Source of the DNA: a bacterium
Lineage (GTDB): Bacteria; UBA9089; JASEGY01
Assembly (NCBI GenBank): GCA_030019105.1
Contig: JASEGY010000012.1
Span: forward strand, 12,627 to 23,635
DNA length: 11,009 bases
Direction: 5' to 3'
Made by a program: the position numbers and the translations under genes. Below are positions 7,527 through 11,009 of this stretch, piece after piece. The notes beneath the pieces were generated by a model that made no database searches, had not been told where the DNA came from, and worked only from the letters and a program-made list of their open reading frames with translations. Each line of letters starts with the position of its first letter. Position 1 is the first letter of the stretch.

Positions 7527-7543
7527 ATCTTAAGAGCTATATT

Positions 7544-7573
7544 CAGCCACAGAGTCACAGAGACTCAGAGAAT
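7544..7573. repeat. CACAGAG-type short repeat tract
   Basis: AGCCACAGAGTCACAGAGAC continues as TCAGAGAA: three CAGAG steps in about 25 bases. It resembles the CCACAGAG-CACAGAG tracts found dispersed in many environmental bacterial genomes. A weaker remnant (CCAGAGAGTACAGAGAA) is at 8219-8235. No function is assigned. Confidence 0.45.
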
Positions 7574-7600
7574 TATACTGCGCACCGTCATAAACTGAGC

Positions 7601-7754
7601 TATAGTGCTTAAGAAAAAGATTTTGGGGTTGGCTATCAATTGGAGTTTAGGCTTTAGCCTTTCATAACTAATGAAATCCTAAAGGATTAACTCCAAAAGT
7701 TGAACAGCCTGTCTTGAGTTCGCTTACCCCAAAATATTTATCTTAAGAGCTATA
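7601..7754. mobile_element. 154-bp MITE-like element C (uninterrupted copy)
   Basis: This is a full copy of the element seen broken at 7190-7541, in the same orientation. The inverted ends TATAGTGCTTAAG (7601-7613) and CTTAAGAGCTATA (7742-7754) frame the GGGGT/ACCCC arms and the central hairpin cassette. CTATA occurs at both tips of both copies, so it may be part of the element or a preferred target; the exact ends cannot be fixed from two copies. No coding capacity. Confidence 0.8.
7642..7694. repeat. Hairpin cassette copy C
   Basis: Left half 7642-7665 is identical to copies A and B, and right half 7671-7694 is identical to copy B. A 5-base loop separates them. This is the central hairpin of the intact 154-bp element. 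Confidence 0.8.
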
Positions 7755-7774
7755 TTTAAGAGCAGCGGGGTGAT

Positions 7775-7789
7775 AGAAACCAGGGTTCT
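7775..7789. repeat. Degenerate copy of the AGAAACC palindrome
   Basis: AGAAACCAGGGTTCT differs from the form at 5097-5111 by one base. It lies 48 bases before the Shine-Dalgarno of the protease gene. Confidence 0.5.
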
Positions 7790-7836
7790 TACCCACAAGT
7801 GCCCCGAAATATTGCGAGGATACGAGGGAAAGACCA

Positions 7837-8208
7837 ATGGGAGATGTATATCTTAGTCTGACTGTAACTAACGATGCGGATATCTCCAGACAGAAAGATA
7901 TCCAATTCTTAGCCGATTCCGGGGCAGCCCGGGCCTGGATAGACAAAGACGCGGCTGAGGAACTCGACATCACTGAACAAGGACGAGTGCCTCTGGAATT
8001 GGCGGATGGGCAGATCGTCGAATATCCCTATGGGCTCTGCAAGTTCGTCTATGAGGGGGAGATTGTAAACGGAACAGTCATTATTGGGCCGCAAGGATGT
8101 GAGCCGTTGGTTGGTACTCATGTGCTTCAGGACTTTAGACTTAACCTGGACTTTGTCCACCACAGGGTGGTTCGAGCCAGAGCGATGAGGGCGAAATATA
8201 GCTTTTAA
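7837..8208 (+). CDS. Small retropepsin-like (clan AA) aspartic protease family protein
   Basis: 123 residues, no signal peptide. The catalytic-type motif FLADSGA is at residues 24-30, with D27-S28-G29 in place of the commoner DTG. Then come a strand-rich centre (VPLELADGQIVEYPYG, 51-66) and the second-half pattern PLVGTHVLQDFRLNLD (90-105), equivalent to the LLG...L..L.LD element of these proteins. One DSG per chain implies that an active enzyme would be a homodimer, as in retropepsins. Substrates of the short prokaryotic members are not known to me. GAGGGA lies 7 bases before the ATG. It is the first of four closely spaced + strand genes; the gap to the next is 36 bases. A catalytically silent family member is possible. 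Confidence 0.75.
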   Translation: MGDVYLSLTVTNDADISRQKDIQFLADSGAARAWIDKDAAEELDITEQGRVPLELADGQIVEYPYGLCKFVYEGEIVNGTVIIGPQGCEPLVGTHVLQDFRLNLDFVHHRVVRARAMRAKYSF

Positions 8209-8244
8209 GACAAGAAATCCAGAGAGTACAGAGAAAGGTGATTG

Positions 8245-8514
8245 ATGGAAATTTACGAGCTGATTATCGAGATGAAATTACTTGAGCGTCGGTTGACTCT
8301 CTACGAAGAGAAATATGGGGTTCTTAGCGAAGACTTTTACGCTGCTCTTATGTCTGGCAGGTTAGCACGTTATGATGCTTATGATGAGACCCGTGCTGAT
8401 TTCAGCCGATGGAAGGGGATTTATGAGATATGGCTGCGGCGTAAAAAAACTTATAACAACCAAATTCAACAACGTGATTTGGGTGAAGCTTTGCGCATTC
8501 AGCCCGCCTATTGA
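8245..8514 (+). CDS. Small helical protein, probable antitoxin partner of the TumE-family gene
   Basis: 89 residues from the ATG at 8245 ([17 protein letters not shown]...). A TTG at 8242 would add one residue but leaves too little room after GAAAGG (8233-8238), so the ATG is preferred. It is predicted mostly helical, charged ([37 protein letters not shown]), with no transmembrane segment and no clear helix-turn-helix. Its stop overlaps the possible TTG start of the next gene (TTGA at 8511-8514), the tight coupling typical of antitoxin-toxin operons. The antitoxin role is inferred from size, order and partner, not from a motif. Confidence 0.7.
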   Translation: MEIYELIIEMKLLERRLTLYEEKYGVLSEDFYAALMSGRLARYDAYDETRADFSRWKGIYEIWLRRKKTYNNQIQQRDLGEALRIQPAY

Positions 8515-8930
8515 AGATGTCAAGCAATCTGCTGAAATCGCTGGAAGACTACAGCCGCTTTGTAGCCGAGTCGCTCAACCGCCCCACTGTAGAACGTTCT
8601 ACAGTGGTGGTTTGGTCTGACAGTCCATATACTGGAATTGCCGAAGGCGAAGTTTTCTTTTCAAACGGCATCTGTCTCCGCTTGAGAGAAGAGCTGGATT
8701 TCGATGCAGGCTTAATTGCGTCCTATGGTTACGAAGTTTATCGGCGCGAAGAACGATTGTATTGGTACGACGACTTTCCGCATCCAAACGATCCGAATTT
8801 GGCTTCAACCCTTCCTCATCACAAGCATGTGCCTCCCGACGTCAAACATAACCGTATCCCTGCGCCGGAAATGAGTTTTTCCAGACCTAATCTGCCTGTG
8901 CTTATTCGAGGGATTGAAAAACTTGTATAG
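8511..8930 (+). CDS. TumE-family (DUF6516-type) toxin-like protein
   Basis: 139 residues from TTG at 8511, or 137 from ATG at 8517. The TTG start overlaps the upstream stop by four bases; the ATG lies 2 bases past it. Neither has a clear Shine-Dalgarno, so translation is probably coupled. Family features: [20 protein letters not shown] (31-50) and the strongly conserved-looking block [16 protein letters not shown] then [18 protein letters not shown] (85-119), rich in His and Asp. This matches the proteins named TumE-family toxins of two-gene toxin-antitoxin modules. The mechanism is not shown by the sequence; the His/Asp/Lys-rich block is the likely functional site (inference). A perfect 24-bp palindrome lies inside the gene at 8584-8607. 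Confidence 0.72.
   Translation: MKMSSNLLKSLEDYSRFVAESLNRPTVERSTVVVWSDSPYTGIAEGEVFFSNGICLRLREELDFDAGLIASYGYEVYRREERLYWYDDFPHPNDPNLASTLPHHKHVPPDVKHNRIPAPEMSFSRPNLPVLIRGIEKLV
8584..8607. repeat. Perfect 24-bp palindrome inside the TumE-family gene
   Basis: The left half CCACTGTAGAAC (8584-8595) is followed directly by its exact reverse complement GTTCTACAGTGG (8596-8607). It has no loop, so it is more like a dimer-binding DNA site or a cruciform than an RNA hairpin. It encodes PTVERSTVV. Its role is unknown. Confidence 0.7.
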
Positions 8931-8976
8931 GCATCAATAGAAAAGCAGAATCATGTCAAGCGAATGAGGTTGAAAG

Positions 8977-9432
8977 ATGCGCGCTCTGGTACAAAGGGTT
9001 AGTGAAGCCTCGGTCCTGGTCGAGGATGAAGTTATTGGCCAGATAAGTAAAGGGCTGGTTTGTCTTCTCGGGGTAGCCAAAGGGGATACTGAAAAAGATG
9101 TCCGGTATCTGGTCAATAAGGTGGCTAATCTCAGGATATTTGAAGACGACTCCGGAAAGATGAACCTCTCGCTATTGGATATTAAGGGACAGATTCTGGT
9201 TATCTCGCAATTTACCCTCTATGGAAACTCCACCCGCGGCAGAAGGCCGGATTTTACTGCCGCTGCCCCCCCTGATTTAGCTGAAAAACTTTATCTTGAT
9301 TTTATCTCGTGCTTAGCAGAAAGCGGATTAAAAGTAGCCAAAGGTGAGTTTGGCGCCCGAATGCTGGTTAATATCCAAAACGAGGGGCCGGTTACTTTAT
9401 TGATCGAAAGCAAAGCATCGGAGGGAGCATGA
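8977..9432 (+). CDS. dtd: D-aminoacyl-tRNA deacylase
   Basis: 151 residues, the usual family length (about 145-150). Dtd hydrolyses D-amino acids, and mischarged glycine, from tRNA in the cytoplasm, protecting translation from wrong-handed residues. Diagnostic features: [13 protein letters not shown] at the N-terminus, SQFTLYG (77-83) with the SQFTL active-site strand, [12 protein letters not shown] (88-99), GEFGARM (123-129) and NEGPVT (135-140) carrying the Gly-cisPro (G137-P138) chirality filter. The common form is NDGPVT; Asp to Glu here is conservative. GAGGT (8966-8970) is 6 bases before the ATG. It follows the TumE-family gene by 46 bases and could share its transcript. Confidence 0.96.
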   Translation: MRALVQRVSEASVLVEDEVIGQISKGLVCLLGVAKGDTEKDVRYLVNKVANLRIFEDDSGKMNLSLLDIKGQILVISQFTLYGNSTRGRRPDFTAAAPPDLAEKLYLDFISCLAESGLKVAKGEFGARMLVNIQNEGPVTLLIESKASEGA

Positions 9433-9512
9433 AGGGACGCAGATAAAATACTTAATTCCCCCTGTGCGCTTTGAATTTCAATAACAAATCTAAGGGTAAG
9501 AGCCAAGGCAGG

Positions 9513-9602
9513 GATCAGGAGTCAGGGGTCAGGATGCAAGGTTAGATGGCGCGTAATGTGACCAACCTTGAACTCCTGATTCCTGACTCCTGCCCCCTGA
9601 TC
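9513..9602. repeat. Imperfect long inverted repeat made of GTCAGGA-like units
   Basis: The left arm GATCAGGAGTCAGGGGTCAG (from 9513) and the right arm ending CCTGCCCCCTGATC at 9602 pair imperfectly. The right arm is about 8 bases longer. Inside them CAAGGTT (9537-9543) and AACCTTG (9564-9570) pair exactly. Both arms consist of 6-8 base TCAGG iterations. It lies between the convergent dtd and nuclease genes and could fold either transcript; there is no T-run. Confidence 0.6.
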
Positions 9603-9650
9603 ATTCTACCATGACTTTTGAAGAGGATACTTTGGGCCGTTGGATCAATT

Positions 9651-9704
9651 TTGTAGTGGTCGAGCTTGCTCGACAGGACGGCAGAACAAGCTCTGCAACT
9701 ACAA
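9651..9704. repeat. Cruciform-like element with two nested hairpins
   Basis: TTGTAGT (9651-9657) and ACTACAA (9698-9704) are exact inverted ends. Between them are two perfect hairpins: GTCGAGC-TT-GCTCGAC (9659-9674) and GCAGA-ACAAGC-TCTGC (9681-9696). The layout resembles REP/BIME-type dispersed repeats. It may stop or stabilise the convergent transcripts (inference). Confidence 0.65.
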
Positions 9705-9754
9705 CACCTAATTTGGTCAAGCACTATTGGCCGAAACAATGAACAAGGCTAAGA

Positions 9755-10729
9755 TTATCTTTGTCCGTTCAGAGCCCGTTCGAACTCTTCCAGTGACGCA
9801 CATCGTATTGCACGGCGCAGGAGGGACTTAAGGACATCTCTATCCTCTATCCGGTTTACAGCATCAGAAACAAAAAATGGGACCTCTCCAAACCGCTCAT
9901 CCAATGCCTCCGATATCATCTCTCGACCATCCTCCAACAATCCCTGCTGTATCCCTTTTTTTATTCCGATTCTCTCCACGCTTGTAACGTATGGCATTTT
10001 CTTCACCTCCTCTAATTGTTTTATTTCTTCCCCTATTAGCTCTTCATCTTCATCGCTTAGTTGTAAAACCCAGTCGATAAATTTGAACAGTGCTTCTACT
10101 TCCTCTCTTTTGTATCCTCGTTCATACAATTTCCTTATTAGATATAGTTTGGCATTGAACTTTCCCCCTTTTTGTTTGGCCCGTTCCTTTTCCTGAGAAG
10201 CCAAAACCACCAGGGCTATTGGATTAGTATCTTGTGCTAACTTATCTTTTTTATAATCCATCAGTTTGAAAGAGAGATATCGAAACTCTACCCCACTATC
10301 ATAAGCTTTGAGCTCATATCTTCCCTCCTCTTCTGTAACTCTCTCTGGGCCAGTCAATATGGCTATACTCACTATTTTTCTGCCATAACTTTCGAATATC
10401 TTATAAAAATATCTAAACATCCGAAGTGAAAAATCTTTTTCTGGATACCCTTGAACTTCTATATGAACCAAAATCCATTGTTCCTCCCCATTCTTAAGGT
10501 AAACTTTGACCAGCTTGTCAACATATTTAGCGCCTTTTACGCTCTTTAGGGACAACTGTTCCATTTCCTTATCCATGAAGGTAATCCCCTTTGAAAAATC
10601 AACATCTTCGTAGAAATCGGGGACGAAAAACCGTAAAAGCTGCGGGAAGAACCGCTCTATAATCTTCTTCCATGCCTCATCAAAGTATGCCCAGTATCCA
10701 TCCTGCTTTGTCATAATTTTTCTCGTCAA
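9755..10729 (-). CDS. Rpn-family PD-(D/E)XK nuclease (recombination-promoting nuclease / transposase-like)
   Basis: 324 residues from TTG at 10729, preceded by AGGGGG (9-base gap) and AAAGGA (3-base gap). The ATG at 10714 would give a protein five residues shorter, but its upstream has only a weak GAG. The core is D71 (in VDKLVKVYL) and E91-V-Q93 (in VHIEVQGYPEKDF), the D...ExQ variant of the PD-(D/E)XK fold, followed by MFRYFYKIFESYG and a hydrophobic strand VSIAILTG. The charged helical C-terminus has KKGIQQGLLEDGREM then ALDERFGEVP, usual for Rpn/PDDEXK_2-type proteins. Such nucleases cut DNA and stimulate RecA-independent recombination in E. coli (RpnA). No transposon ends flank it. It is transcribed toward dtd, with its own promoter at 10860-10888. 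Confidence 0.85.
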   Translation of the reverse strand: MTRKIMTKQDGYWAYFDEAWKKIIERFFPQLLRFFVPDFYEDVDFSKGITFMDKEMEQLSLKSVKGAKYVDKLVKVYLKNGEEQWILVHIEVQGYPEKDFSLRMFRYFYKIFESYGRKIVSIAILTGPERVTEEEGRYELKAYDSGVEFRYLSFKLMDYKKDKLAQDTNPIALVVLASQEKERAKQKGGKFNAKLYLIRKLYERGYKREEVEALFKFIDWVLQLSDEDEELIGEEIKQLEEVKKMPYVTSVERIGIKKGIQQGLLEDGREMISEALDERFGEVPFFVSDAVNRIEDRDVLKSLLRRAIRCASLEEFERALNGQR

Positions 10730-10859
10730 GTATCCTTTCCCCCTATTTGTTTGCCGCCGAGATTAAATGATAGGAATTTTGATTTTAGGGCAATTCGGAA
10801 GCGGTGTCACAGAAGTGCCCCCAGATGTTTTTTAGTGCTTTTAAGCCCACTGATTTTGA

Positions 10860-10888
10860 ATTATAGTATATAAAAATGGGTGAGTCAA
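10860..10888 (-). promoter_or_regulatory. Sigma70-type promoter for the Rpn-family gene
   Basis: On the minus strand, TTGACT (10888-10883), a 17-base spacer and a perfect TATAAT (10865-10860). Transcription would begin near 10853, giving a leader of roughly 120 bases before the TTG start at 10729. Confidence 0.75.
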
Positions 10889-10928
10889 GTGAAAAGTTGA
10901 GGAAAAGAGAAGGATTGGGGAAATAAAA

Positions 10929-10957
10929 TTGACAAAGTTTATTTGATGTGCTATCAT
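10929..10957 (+). promoter_or_regulatory. Sigma70-type promoter reading out of the right edge
   Basis: A perfect TTGACA (10929-10934), a 17-base spacer and TATCAT (10952-10957). It points rightward, away from the nuclease promoter 40 bases to the left, so the two are divergent. The gene it serves would begin near or beyond the window end. No start codon with a ribosome binding site was found before 11009. Confidence 0.65.
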
Positions 10958-11009
10958 CAGGTTTGATCAGCGTCTTAGAAATTGCATAACTGGAATTATG
11001 GTGGTTGCG

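Larger units (their letters stand above)
7190..7541. mobile_element. 154-bp MITE-like element B, interrupted by another element
   Basis: It starts TATAGTGCTTAAG at 7190, six bases past the PorV-like stop codon, and runs to 7328. It resumes at 7527-7541 (ATCTTAAGAGCTATA) after a 190-bp insertion. The two parts total 154 bp when one target-duplication copy is counted, exactly the length of the uninterrupted sister at 7601-7754, with roughly 13 substitutions between them. The ends form a 29-bp inverted repeat with 4 mismatches (TATAGTGCTTAAG... / ...CTTAAGAGCTATA), and ATTTTGGGGT / ACCCCAAAAT pairs perfectly. No protein is encoded. Confidence 0.85.

Noticed and set aside
7909..8163. Minus-strand 84-codon open frame opposite the protease gene
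   Set aside because: It is a shadow of a gene with a clear DSG motif and ribosome binding site on the plus strand.
8372..8620. Plus-strand 82-codon frame overlapping the antitoxin-like and TumE-like genes
   Set aside because: It overlaps two better-supported genes and the translation has no recognisable features.
9755..10729. Insertion sequence carrying the Rpn-family gene
   Set aside because: I found no matching inverted ends or target duplication around the gene, and the family is mostly not mobile despite its transposase-like name.

Overview
The window looks like a chromosomal segment of an uncultured bacterium with a type IX secretion (T9SS)-like export route. A very large tandem-repeat surface protein ends in a VYPNPF...GKLAIIR sorting-type domain, and a PorV/PorQ-family outer-membrane barrel lies about 1.2 kb downstream. 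That pairing fits the FCB group and several candidate phyla (for example Desantisbacteria-like or Omnitrophota-like lineages). No rRNA or other phylogenetic marker is present, so the assignment is an inference.

Layout. 1-5057 (+): 3' part of a giant secreted protein, reading frame open through the left edge, with eleven complete ~108-residue Ig-like repeats. 5058-5496: non-coding, with three AGAAACC-N-GGTTTCT palindromes, a 231-bp element with 32-bp inverted ends, and a separate hairpin. 5497-6018 (+): coiled-coil membrane protein. 6019-6241: almost entirely a 182-bp miniature inverted-repeat element (MITE-like) flanked by an 8-bp duplication. 6242-7183 (+): PorV/PorQ-family barrel. 7184-7836: 653 non-coding bases made mostly of mobile repeats: a 154-bp element interrupted by a second copy of the 6041-6222 element, then an uninterrupted 154-bp copy that preserves the empty site. 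7837-8930 (+): a retropepsin-like protease gene and a probable toxin-antitoxin pair of the TumE type. 8977-9432 (+): dtd, a D-aminoacyl-tRNA deacylase. 9433-9754: inverted repeats between convergent genes. 9755-10729 (-): Rpn/PD-(D/E)XK-family nuclease with a well-formed promoter. 10730-11009: no gene seen; two back-to-back sigma70-type promoters, one for the nuclease and one pointing out of the right edge.

How the parts relate. The giant protein and the PorV-like barrel fit a cargo/shuttle relationship in outer-membrane export. The small genes from 7837 to 9432 are closely spaced on one strand and may be co-transcribed; the deacylase is a housekeeping gene and the upstream genes are accessory. 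The clearest new signal is not coding. One miniature element is present twice with different exact 8-bp target duplications, and one copy sits inside another element whose intact sister lies 273 bp downstream of its first base-to-base insertion point region, so the insertion can be read directly from the sequence.
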